A model generated the notes under the pieces. That model was not told the DNA's origin and searched no databases. It saw only the letters and a program-made list of their open reading frames with translations. DNA of 64,000 nt. It comes from JAJDXW01 sp965202895. GTDB taxonomy: Bacteria; Pseudomonadota; Gammaproteobacteria; HK1. The first letter of the stretch is position 1. Every line of letters begins with the position of its first letter. This document shows, piece after piece, positions 25,332-32,927 of this stretch. The position numbers were made by a program, and so were the translations under genes. The stretch lies in contig OZ241901.1 in the NCBI GenBank assembly GCA_965202895.1, positions 3,348,001 to 3,412,000 on the forward strand, in the 5' to 3' direction.

Positions 25332-25961
25332 TTATCCGGGCCACTGGTAAACCTTTCGGACTCCGTCCGCTGTCCCCGTTGTTGCGGTGAACCGTGTCCC
25401 CTTGAACGCCCCGCGCCCCGCCGCGCCGTCCAGCTTGGCCCTCATGCTCTCCCACGATGTCCCGAGGATGGTCACGTCCGCGTCCTCGACATACACCCGC
25501 CCTCCCTTCATCTCCTTCCCGGGGTATACCGTCGATGCCCATAGCCTCTGCGCTTCACCAATGTCACCCTGCGCATTCTCCCAGACTGCCATGAACGCCT
25601 TCCGGTAGAAGGCCCGCTTGCTACCTACCTGCAAGTCCTTCCCGTTCATGGTTGCCCCGAGCAGTGTCTCCTCCTCGCCGTGCTCGCGTCTCCGTCGCAG
25701 TCGCTCTCCTGACGTTGCCTCGTCCCGGGTGTGCCTGGCTTCCGCACCCTCCGGCCACTCTCCTGCCTCGAACTGGCCTGCGATCCGTCTTATCTCTGTC
25801 GTCCATGCCTTCCACCATCGCCCTTGCTCATCCTTCTCCTTGAACTCCGGATCCTCTCCTCCGCGCGCTGTGTATGCTGCCCCCGCCTTGTGTCTGGTGC
25901 TCTCCTCCTCGCACTCCATTGCCAGGATGAGCTCTTCCCACTGCTTCTTGATCGTATCCAT
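25332..25961 (-). CDS. Unknown 209-aa protein coupled to the GmrSD-like gene
   Basis: I recognise no family. The ATG at 25961 follows GGAGGGAG directly, and the stop lies 31 bases before the DUF262 gene, so both are on one transcript. The protein is hydrophilic and strongly charged: an N-terminal helical part rich in Glu/Lys/Arg, a central ARHTRDEATSGERLRRRREH stretch, and a more compact C-terminal third with a conserved-looking KGGRVYVEDADVTILG. No Cys cluster, no membrane segment. Base composition matches the DUF262 gene and not the host. It could be a specificity, sensor or inhibitor component of the same defence unit; this is inference from operon position. Confidence 0.7.
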   Translation of the reverse strand: MDTIKKQWEELILAMECEEESTRHKAGAAYTARGGEDPEFKEKDEQGRWWKAWTTEIRRIAGQFEAGEWPEGAEARHTRDEATSGERLRRRREHGEEETLLGATMNGKDLQVGSKRAFYRKAFMAVWENAQGDIGEAQRLWASTVYPGKEMKGGRVYVEDADVTILGTSWESMRAKLDGAAGRGAFKGTRFTATTGTADGVRKVYQWPG

Positions 25962-26370
25962 CTCTCCCTCCTGCTGATTGTTCGGCCTCGGTCTCGCTGA
26001 CTCCACGCTTCTCTTGCCTGTGAAGGGAGCACCGTCCGGCCCCATAATCGGATATAATTCAGTGAGTTGATCCAGATTCAACCGAGAGCCGGACGATGAC
26101 GAAATGGAACCACAGGTCGATGACGTTTTCAAGCCGCCGTCGGCACCGGGTGCGGGCGGACTTCTCCGGCGGGTCGATTTCTGCTCATGGGGGCGATGCG
26201 GGCGAGATGCCCGCGTTCGGCCGCTCTGATTCGACCGAACCGGCGCTCACCCGCGCGAACCGATTCCGCAGCGTGAAACGGCTCTGCGGTAGCCCCGCCG
26301 CCCGGTGGCCCGGACGCCTTCGTTCTGTCACGATGGCGTCCTGTCTCCCGCAGACGAGGGTTGGCTCCCC
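25962..26370. other. 409-base gap at the right edge of the lower-GC island
   Basis: No gene is supported. Around 26040-26090 the sequence is unusually AT-rich and includes an exact TATAAT (26053-26058, + strand) and TTGAAT on the other strand, the best promoter-like sequence for the leftward two-gene unit, though no clean pair can be fixed. From about 26150 to 26300 composition returns to that of the chromosome; GCGGGC-GAGAT-GCCCGC (about 26197-26213) is a small hairpin related to the palindromic repeat arms at 5520-5538. Confidence 0.5.
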
Positions 26371-27324
26371 ATGACCACCGGCGCCGCACCCAGGATCGGC
26401 TATCTCCTCCCTACCCGCGAGCGGATCATGGCCGGCCGGCCCGAGACCGGGCCGCTGCTCGCCCTCGCCGAGAGGGCCGAGGGGCTCGGCTACGACTCGA
26501 TCTGGATCGGCGACAGCCTCCTCGCCAAGCCCCGCCACGATCCGATCACCCTGATGGCGGCCGTCGCCGCCCGCACGGAGCGGGTCTCGGTCGGCTCGGC
26601 GGTACTGCTGCCGGCGCTCCGCAATCCGGTCGTCCTCGCCCAGCAGCTCGCGACCCTCGACCGTATCGCGGAAGGCCGGCTCATCCTGGGGGTCGGCATC
26701 GGCGCCGACGCGCCGAACGTCCGGGCCGAGTTCGCGGCCGCGGGGGCGCCGTTCGAGAAGCGGGTCGGCCGGATGCTGGAAGGCTTGCGGCTCTGCCGGG
26801 CGCTCTGGTCCGGCGAGCCGGTGGACTGGGACGGGCGCTGGCCGGTGTGCCAAGGCACGCTCGCGCCGACCCCGCATACCCCCGGCGGCCCGCCGATCTG
26901 GGTCGGCGGCTCGGTCCGGGCCAGCCTGGAGCGGGCCGGGCGGCGCTTCGACGGCTGGTTCCCGACCGGCCCGGACCCCAAGCGGTGGGGAGAGCAATGG
27001 CGCGAGGTCCGGGAGATCGCCGCCGCGGCCGGGCGGGCCGCCGGGGCGGTGTGCGCCGCGATCTACCTCACCCTCGCCATCGACGAGGACGCGCAAGCCG
27101 GCGACGCGCGGATCGACGCCTATCTGGAGGGGTACTACGGGGCGCCCGCCGCGCTGCTCCGCAAATGGCAAGCCGTCTTCGCCGGCCCGCCCGAGGCGGC
27201 CGCCGGCTGGCTCGAGCGCTACGTGGACGAGGGCGCGGAGCATCTGGTGCTCCGCTTCGTGGGCGACCACGAACGGATGCTGGAGACCGTCGCCGCGCTT
27301 CGGGCGGAGCTCGGCCGGCCCTGA
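26371..27324 (+). CDS. LLM-class oxidoreductase, F420/FMN type
   Basis: 317 residues of the luciferase-like fold. IGYLLPTRERIMAG and LAERAEGLGYDSIWIGDSLLAKPRHDPITLMAAVAAR open the barrel, VGSAVLLPALRNPVVLAQQ and LDRIAEGRLILGVGIGAD follow, and PIWVGGSVRASLERAGRRFDGWFPTGP lies near residue 190. The pattern fits the bacterial branch often labelled TIGR03619-like or F420-dependent, but the cofactor cannot be decided. ATG 26371 lacks a strong ribosome-binding site. No obvious partner gene: the next gene is convergent. Confidence 0.85.
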   Translation: MTTGAAPRIGYLLPTRERIMAGRPETGPLLALAERAEGLGYDSIWIGDSLLAKPRHDPITLMAAVAARTERVSVGSAVLLPALRNPVVLAQQLATLDRIAEGRLILGVGIGADAPNVRAEFAAAGAPFEKRVGRMLEGLRLCRALWSGEPVDWDGRWPVCQGTLAPTPHTPGGPPIWVGGSVRASLERAGRRFDGWFPTGPDPKRWGEQWREVREIAAAAGRAAGAVCAAIYLTLAIDEDAQAGDARIDAYLEGYYGAPAALLRKWQAVFAGPPEAAAGWLERYVDEGAEHLVLRFVGDHERMLETVAALRAELGRP

Positions 27325-27392
27325 CGACCGCCGCCCGGACCGGCCGGCGGCCCGCCCGAGGGCTCGCGCGCTGTCTGAACGGTCGCGTCCGG

Positions 27393-28598
27393 CTACAGGA
27401 GCTGGGAAAGGAAGGTCCGGGCGGGAACGATCAGCGGGAAGCCCGGCCGGGCGAAGCAGTCTTCGTCGACGTAGCCGGCGTCTACCGTGACCTGAAACGC
27501 GAACGGCGCACCGATCCGATCCTGGTAGTGTTTCAGGGACCGGCTCATGGATTCGTCGCGGTGCTTCGCCTCGGCGAGAAACCAGGGCTCGCCATCGCGC
27601 ACCACCAGGAAATCGACCTCCCGCTGCTCCTTGTCGCGCAGGTAGCCGAGCTCGAAGACGCCCAACCCCATGTCGTTCCAGCCCTCGACCGCCTTCAGGA
27701 GATGGCACGCGACGAAGGTCTCGGCCCGCTGCCCCGCGTCCTCGATGGACGCCCAGTCCCGCAGATACCACTTGGGCTCCTTGCGCAGGGAGCGTGAGAG
27801 GTTCCTGAACCAGGGCCTGACGATGAAGCCCAGATGGAGATCGCACAACGCGGCGGTCCAGCGGCGGACCGTGTCGACGGCAACCCGCACCTGCCTCGCG
27901 AGGGCGCCGTAGACCAGTTGCTGCGCCGAACGGTCGGCCAGCAGCCGGACCATGAGCTCGAGCTGATCGAGCTGCTGGACCCGCGTCAGATCACGGACGT
28001 CCTCCCTGACCAGCTGCCCGAAACGAAGGGATTGCCAGCGGCGGCTGAAACGCGCATCGCGCTTGAGGAAGGGCTCCGGGTAGCCGCCGTGGCGCCAGAG
28101 AGTGTCGAAGTCGCCCGCATCGGCGGGCCTCGGCGCACGGGTGATCCGTGTCGGGTCGGGAAGCTCCTGCGTGATCGTCTCGGCGACCGAGAAAGGGTGC
28201 ATTCGATAAGGAAAATAGCGCCCCATCAGGCTGTCGCCGCCGCGGCGGTACACGTCGAGGCGGGCGCTGCCGGTGACCGCGATCCGCACCCGATCGGCAT
28301 AGGTGTCGAAGAAGCCTTTCAGGAACTGCTTCCAGCGAGGGAACTTGTGGAGCTCGTCGAACAGGACCACGGGCACGGTTCCGGACAACCGATCCAGCCC
28401 CAGCCTCTCGACGAGGTTTCGGGGACCGGCAAGGATGAGCTCCCGGTCGTCGAGGTCATCCCAGTTGAAGCAGGCGTCGGCGCGATGCCGGCAGGTGGTG
28501 GTCTTGCCCACTTGGCGCGGACCGCTGACGAAGGCCATCTGCCGGTGGTCCGCCAGATGCGCGGCCAGCAGGGAATCGTAGATGCGAGGAGCCGGCAT
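27393..28598 (-). CDS. AAA ATPase with DUF4143 domain
   Basis: 401 residues. The N-terminal AAA_14 domain shows Walker A VSGPRQVGKTTTCRH (about residues 24-38), Walker B VVLFDELHKFPRW near 96, and VTGSARLDVYRRGGDSLMGRY, a standard sensor region. The C-terminal DUF4143 part ends with LRDKEQREVDFLVVRDGEPWFLAEAKH, resembling a PD-(D/E)xK-like core (D, E-x-K). Such proteins are widespread, often mobile, and of unproven role; some look like nuclease-linked switches. A promoter and palindrome lie directly upstream, and the likely transcription start is within two bases of the start codon. Confidence 0.88.
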   Translation of the reverse strand: MPAPRIYDSLLAAHLADHRQMAFVSGPRQVGKTTTCRHRADACFNWDDLDDRELILAGPRNLVERLGLDRLSGTVPVVLFDELHKFPRWKQFLKGFFDTYADRVRIAVTGSARLDVYRRGGDSLMGRYFPYRMHPFSVAETITQELPDPTRITRAPRPADAGDFDTLWRHGGYPEPFLKRDARFSRRWQSLRFGQLVREDVRDLTRVQQLDQLELMVRLLADRSAQQLVYGALARQVRVAVDTVRRWTAALCDLHLGFIVRPWFRNLSRSLRKEPKWYLRDWASIEDAGQRAETFVACHLLKAVEGWNDMGLGVFELGYLRDKEQREVDFLVVRDGEPWFLAEAKHRDESMSRSLKHYQDRIGAPFAFQVTVDAGYVDEDCFARPGFPLIVPARTFLSQLL

Positions 28599-28606
28599 GG
28601 CTGACG

Positions 28607-28648
28607 ATTATCGACGTCATCGTAGAATGGTCAAGACTTTTCTACGAT
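28607..28648 (-). promoter_or_regulatory. Promoter with overlapping palindrome for the DUF4143 ATPase; probably leaderless
   Basis: On the minus strand a -35 element TTGACC (28634-28629) is followed after 16 bases by -10 GATAAT (28612-28607). The start codon is at 28598-28596, so initiation around 28600 would give an mRNA with almost no leader. The 9-base arms ATCGTAGAA (28619-28627) and TTCTACGAT (28640-28648) form a perfect inverted repeat with a 12-base spacer that covers the -35 element, a good place for a repressor. Confidence 0.6.
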
Positions 28649-28708
28649 CCGTCTACATCTGGTCACCTGCATGCCCACCTCGATCCGTACCGCGCGCCGC
28701 GGACCCGC

Positions 28709-29128
28709 CTATCTTCGCCCCGGCATGGCCTCGTCGTGCGGCACGTCCGGGTGCAGGAGGCTCCAGGGCTGGGCGCTCGCGACGAAGATCTCCCGGCTCG
28801 GGGCGTACCGGCTCGGGTCGTCGAGGCTTCCCGCGTAGAGCGCGCGGCCGGCGGTGTTCGCGCCGTTGACGAGGAAGAGCGGCGAGCCGCATTCGGGGCA
28901 GAACGCCCGATGCATCGGGTGGCCCTTGTCGGCCGGCCGTTCGAACCACTTCGGCTCGCCGGAGAGCAGGGCGAACTCGCTCTCCTTCACCAGCACCGCG
29001 GGGAAGTAGCCGCTTCCCGTCGCCTGCTGGCAGTCGCGGCAGTGGCAGTTGCCCATGTAGAGCGGCCTCCCCGAGCAACTGTAGCGAACGGCGCCGCAGG
29101 CGCAGCCGCCGGTGAATGGCGTGTCCAT
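28709..29128 (-). CDS. GFA-family zinc-binding protein
   Basis: 139 residues. The metal-binding cysteines are all present: GGCACGAVRYSC near residue 8, NCHCRDCQQATGSG near 27, and FCPECGSPLFLV near 77. This is the glutathione-dependent formaldehyde-activating (GFA/CENP-V) fold; characterised members bind glutathione adducts, many have no known substrate. It is a single gene between the divergent DUF4143 ATPase and the SDR cluster. The length is typical for the family. Confidence 0.9.
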   Translation of the reverse strand: MDTPFTGGCACGAVRYSCSGRPLYMGNCHCRDCQQATGSGYFPAVLVKESEFALLSGEPKWFERPADKGHPMHRAFCPECGSPLFLVNGANTAGRALYAGSLDDPSRYAPSREIFVASAQPWSLLHPDVPHDEAMPGRR

Positions 29129-29315
29129 GTCCGGCCTCCTCGATGATCACGCCCGGAGTATAGCCATGGCCGCCCGCCCGTCGCCGGCTCGTCGGCAGAG
29201 TGTCGCGAACCTCCGCCGCCCCTCCGGGCGCGAACGCGCGCGCCCGTTCACGGGGGCGCCATGGACGCCGAGGGCTTCGGGCGGGCCGGGCGCCCGCGCC
29301 CGCCGTTCGGGGCGC

Positions 29316-30080
29316 TCAGGAGCCGGCGGTGAAGCCGCCGTCCACGACGAGACCCTGTCCGGTGACGTACGAAGCCCGGTCCGAGCAGAGCCAGACCACC
29401 GCCTCCGCGATCTCCTCCGGCGCCCCGAGGCGGCGCATGGGGACGGCCGCGATCATGGCCGGCTCCATGCGCGGGTTCTCCTCCATGATGGCCTCCAGCA
29501 TCCGGGTGCGGATGGGGCCCGGGCAGACCGCGTTCACCCGGATCCCCCGGGTCGCGTACTCGAGGGCGGCGGTGCGGGTGAGGCCCATGACCCCGTGCTT
29601 GGAGGCGACGTAGGCGGGGAGGTTCTTCGCGCCCTCGACGCCGGCGACGGACGCGGTGTTGACGATGGCGCCCCCGCCCGTCTCGAGCATGTGGGCGATC
29701 TCGGCCCGGAGGCAGAGGTACACGCCCTTGAGGTTGACGGCGCAGGTGCGGTCGAAGTCCTCCTCGTCACAATCCGCGGTCCGGGCGTAGGCGCCCTCGA
29801 CACCGGCGTTGTTGTGGGCGCAGTCGAGCCGCCCGAACCTCTTCGCCGCCGCCGTGACGAGGGCCTCCACCTCGCCGGGCCGGGTCACGTCGCAGGCGAC
29901 GTGCAGCGCCCCGCCCCCCGCATCGGTGACGAGGCGGGCCGTCTCCTCCCCGCCCACCCCCGCGAGGTCCGAGACCACCACCCGGGCGCCCTCGCGCGCG
30001 AACGCGAGGGCGGTGGCGCGGCCGATCCCGCCGCCCGCTCCGGTCACCAGCGCGACCTTGCCGTCGAACGTTCCGCTCAT
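29316..30080 (-). CDS. Short-chain dehydrogenase/reductase
   Basis: 254 residues with VTGAGGGIGRATALAFA (cofactor loop), HNNAGVEGAY, catalytic Ser in NTASVAGVEG and Tyr-Lys in AYVASKHGVMG, then NAVCPGPIRTRM and the C-terminal VVDGGFTAGS. SDLAGVG after strand 2 leaves NADP or NAD open. It is divergent from the five-gene catabolic operon beginning at 30273. Substrate unknown; by family it oxidises or reduces a secondary alcohol or ketone. Confidence 0.9.
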   Translation of the reverse strand: MSGTFDGKVALVTGAGGGIGRATALAFAREGARVVVSDLAGVGGEETARLVTDAGGGALHVACDVTRPGEVEALVTAAAKRFGRLDCAHNNAGVEGAYARTADCDEEDFDRTCAVNLKGVYLCLRAEIAHMLETGGGAIVNTASVAGVEGAKNLPAYVASKHGVMGLTRTAALEYATRGIRVNAVCPGPIRTRMLEAIMEENPRMEPAMIAAVPMRRLGAPEEIAEAVVWLCSDRASYVTGQGLVVDGGFTAGS

Positions 30081-30201
30081 CCACCCCGCTCCCCGTCGTT
30101 CGTCCCGGCGCGCGGGGCCGGCCTCGCCGCCGCCCGCACCGCGCGGCGGAAGGATATCCGACCCGGGCGCCGAAGCGGGAAACCGCCCCGAAGCGGAAAA
30201 A

Positions 30202-30231
30202 TTGAGTCCGCGGGCGAAGCGTTGCTACGAT
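30202..30231 (+). promoter_or_regulatory. Candidate sigma-70 promoter of the SDR/enoyl-CoA hydratase operon
   Basis: TTGAGT at 30202-30207, an 18-base spacer, and TACGAT at 30226-30231, about 40 bases before the first start codon and inside one of the few AT-containing patches of the area. Confidence 0.45.
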
Positions 30232-30272
30232 CCCGCATCGACCCCTTACCCCGAATCGGACGAGGAGCCTTG

Positions 30273-31145
30273 GTGAACGGCAGGACGCTCGAACAGGTGG
30301 AGAAGATCGAGCCCGTCGCCCGCCGGCTCGCGGGCGACACCGTCGTCGTGACCGGCGCCGGCTACGGGATCGGGCGGGCCGCGGTCGAGCGGTTCGCGGC
30401 GGAAGGCGCCAACGTGGTCGTGAACGACATCGACCCGGACGTGGCCGGGGCGGTCGCCGGGGAGCTCTGCTCCCGCTACGGCGCGGGCCGTGCGATCGGC
30501 TGCGGCGGCGACGTCACCGCCGAGGGCTTCAACCGCGAGATGGTGGACCGGGCGGTCGAGGCCTACGGCGAGCTCGACGCCTTCGTCGCCAACGCGGGGG
30601 TGACCCGCGACGCCGCCCTGTCGCGCGTCGAGCGCCAGGACTGGAACCTCACCCTGGCCCTCCACCTGACGGCCCCGATGGAGCTCGCCCAGGCCGCGCT
30701 GCACGCTTGGCGCACCGCGAAGGACCCGTACCGCCGCCGCCGCGCCGTGTTCACGGCGAGCGTTTCGGCGCTCGGCAACGACGGGCAGTCCTCGTACTCC
30801 ACGGCCAAGGCCGGTATCCTCGGGTTCATGAGCACCTTCGCCATCGAGTGCCGCCAGCGCTACCGTCTCCCCCACGTCAACGTGAACGCCATCGGCTACG
30901 GCCCCATCGTCACCCGCATGACCCAGGAGGGAAAGGAGGACATCCGGGTGGGCGGCGAGACGATCACCATGGGGCTGCCCGAGGGCGCGCACGAGCGCAT
31001 CGAGGAACGGACCCTCCTCGGGCGCATGGCGCCGCCCCGGGAGGCCGCGAACGGGCTCTACTTCCTCGTCGGCCCGGACTCCGCCTTCTTCACCGGCAAG
31101 ATCCTGTGGATGGACGGCGGCACGTTCAAGCTGCTCCGCTCGTGA
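30273..31145 (+). CDS. SDR-family dehydrogenase, first gene of a CoA-linked catabolic operon
   Basis: 290 residues from GTG 30273, which has GAGGAG five bases upstream; a TTG one codon earlier is also possible. VVTGAGYGIGRAAVERFA, NDIDPDVAG, VANAGVTRDAALSRV, the catalytic SVSALGNDGQSSYSTAKAG and C-terminal ILWMDGGTFKL mark a classical SDR; the N-terminal extension of about 20 residues resembles FabG/HSD17B-type acyl-CoA-linked members. With the genes downstream it probably acts on 3-hydroxyacyl-CoA or a similar intermediate. Confidence 0.85.
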   Translation: MNGRTLEQVEKIEPVARRLAGDTVVVTGAGYGIGRAAVERFAAEGANVVVNDIDPDVAGAVAGELCSRYGAGRAIGCGGDVTAEGFNREMVDRAVEAYGELDAFVANAGVTRDAALSRVERQDWNLTLALHLTAPMELAQAALHAWRTAKDPYRRRRAVFTASVSALGNDGQSSYSTAKAGILGFMSTFAIECRQRYRLPHVNVNAIGYGPIVTRMTQEGKEDIRVGGETITMGLPEGAHERIEERTLLGRMAPPREAANGLYFLVGPDSAFFTGKILWMDGGTFKLLRS

Positions 31146-31404
31146 CGCTGCCGCTCCGACGGCGCCGCGGGCCGGGGGATGGACGGGAAAGGCTGGACGG
31201 GAAGGGCTGGACGGGAGAAGCCGCGCGAGCGCCCCGGCTGCCGCTCGGCCGGTCCGCTCGAAGGGCGCCGATGGGGAAGGGGTGCAGGGCTCCCGGCGCC
31301 CGGCGGATCCCTCGCCGCGACGGGCGGCCATCCGCGCCGCGGTCCGGCCCGGCGCCGGAGGGGGCGCCCGGCCGCGCCGCGAACGAATCGACACGGAGAG
31401 ATGC

Positions 31405-32184
31405 ATGACTGAATTCAAGTACTGCAAGGCGGAGCGGGACGGCCGCCTGCTCGTGGTGACCATCGACCGCCCCGAGGTGATGAACGCCATCCACCCGCCC
31501 GCGAGCTTCGAGCTCGAACGGGTCTTCGACGACTTCGCGGCCGACCCGGACCTGTGGGTAGCCATCGTCACCGGTGCGGGCGACCGGGCGTTCAGCGCCG
31601 GCAACGACCTCAAGTACCAGGCGGCCGGCAACGACATGACCCGGCCCCGGACCTTCTTCGGCGGCCTTACCGCACGCTTCGGCCTCTCGAAGCCGGTCAT
31701 CGCGGCCGTCAACGGGGTGGCGATGGGCGGCGGCTTCGAGCTCGCCCTCGCGTGCGACCTCATCGTCGCCTCCGAGCGGGCGGTCTTCGCGCTCCCCGAG
31801 CCGCGGGTCGGGCTCGCCGCGCTCGCCGGCGGGCTCGCCCGGCTGCCGCGGATCATCGGCCAGAAGCGGGCGATGGGCATGATCCTCACCGCGCGCCGGG
31901 TCGGGGCCGAGGAAGGCCGCGAGCTCGGCTTCGTGAACGAGGTCGCGCCCCACGAGGAGCTCATGGACGCGGCCCGCCGCTGGGCCGGCCAGATCCTCGA
32001 GTGCTCGCCGATGTCGATCCGCGCCTCGAAGGAGGTGTTCTACGCGGCGGCGGACGCGCCGGACCTCGAGACCGCCATCGCCGGCGACTATCCGGCGGTG
32101 CACGCGATGCGGGCGAGCGAGGACTTCGTCGAAGGCCCCCTCGCGTTCGCCGAGAAGCGTCCGCCCGTGTGGAAGGGCCGCTGA
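31405..32184 (+). CDS. Enoyl-CoA hydratase/isomerase family protein
   Basis: 259-residue crotonase. The oxyanion-hole segments are GDRAFSAGNDLKYQ and VNGVAMGGGFELALACDL. Both glutamates used by true hydratases are at the expected places, Glu in GGGFELALACD and Glu in FALPEPRVGL. The ATG at 31405 is preferred over one at 31401 in another frame. The gene is followed two bases later by an SDR-like gene, then by a CoA-transferase, so the operon could activate, hydrate and oxidise one acyl-CoA. Substrate unknown. Confidence 0.9.
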   Translation: MTEFKYCKAERDGRLLVVTIDRPEVMNAIHPPASFELERVFDDFAADPDLWVAIVTGAGDRAFSAGNDLKYQAAGNDMTRPRTFFGGLTARFGLSKPVIAAVNGVAMGGGFELALACDLIVASERAVFALPEPRVGLAALAGGLARLPRIIGQKRAMGMILTARRVGAEEGRELGFVNEVAPHEELMDAARRWAGQILECSPMSIRASKEVFYAAADAPDLETAIAGDYPAVHAMRASEDFVEGPLAFAEKRPPVWKGR

Positions 32185-32185
32185 G

Positions 32186-32896
32186 ATGGCCGCGGCAGGA
32201 TCGGTGCGCGGCCGGACCGCGCTCATCGTCGGGACCGGGCCCGGCCTCAGCGCGTCGCTCGCCCGGCGCTGCTCCGCCGAGGGGATGCGGGTCGCGGTCG
32301 CCGCGCGCGACACGGAGAAGCTCGCGGGCCTCTGCGCGGACTCGGGGGCGCGCGCCTACGGCTGCGACGCGACCGTCCGCGAAGACGTGGAGTCGCTGTT
32401 CGCCTCCGTCGAGGCGGATCTCGGGGTTCCCCACCTCGTGGTCTACAACCCGAGCGCGCGGGCCCACGGGCCGATCACCGAGATCGACCCCGGAGACGTG
32501 GAGCGCGCCCTCGCGATCAGCCTCTACGGCGGGTTCCTGGTCGGGCAGGCGGCCGCGAAGCGGCTGCTTCCCGCGCGCGACGGGGCCATCTTCTTCACCG
32601 GCGCCACCGCGAGCGTCAAGGGCTACCCGCACTCGGCCGCCTTCGCGATGGGCAAGTTCGGGCTGCGCGGGCTCGCCCAGAGCATGGCCCGGGAGCTCGC
32701 GCCGCAGGGGATCCACGTCGCCCACTTCGTCATCGACGGCGGGATCCGGAGCGAGGCGCGCGGGCGGATCGATCCGGGCGACGACCACCTCCTCGACCCC
32801 GACGCGATCGCCGACACTTGCTGGCACGCGTACCGCCAGCACCGCAGCGCCTGGTCCTGGGAGCTGGAGGTCCGGCCCTGGGTCGAGAAGTTCTGA
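32186..32896 (+). CDS. SDR-like protein with Phe in place of the catalytic Tyr
   Basis: 236 residues. A Rossmann fold is evident (ALIVGTGPGLSASLARRC, then VAARDTEKLAGLC, VYNPSARAHG), but the cofactor loop is GTGPGLS instead of TGxxxGIG, NNAG is replaced by YNPSA and the YxxxK motif reads FAMGK. The downstream GLRGLAQSMARELAPQGIHV is conserved as in a known SDR subfamily that also lacks Tyr. Either the protein has lost dehydrogenase activity or it uses another residue. It starts two bases after the hydratase stop. Confidence 0.82.
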   Translation: MAAAGSVRGRTALIVGTGPGLSASLARRCSAEGMRVAVAARDTEKLAGLCADSGARAYGCDATVREDVESLFASVEADLGVPHLVVYNPSARAHGPITEIDPGDVERALAISLYGGFLVGQAAAKRLLPARDGAIFFTGATASVKGYPHSAAFAMGKFGLRGLAQSMARELAPQGIHVAHFVIDGGIRSEARGRIDPGDDHLLDPDAIADTCWHAYRQHRSAWSWELEVRPWVEKF

Positions 32897-32927
32897 CTTC
32901 GGGCGCCGGTTTCGGGTTCCGACTTCG

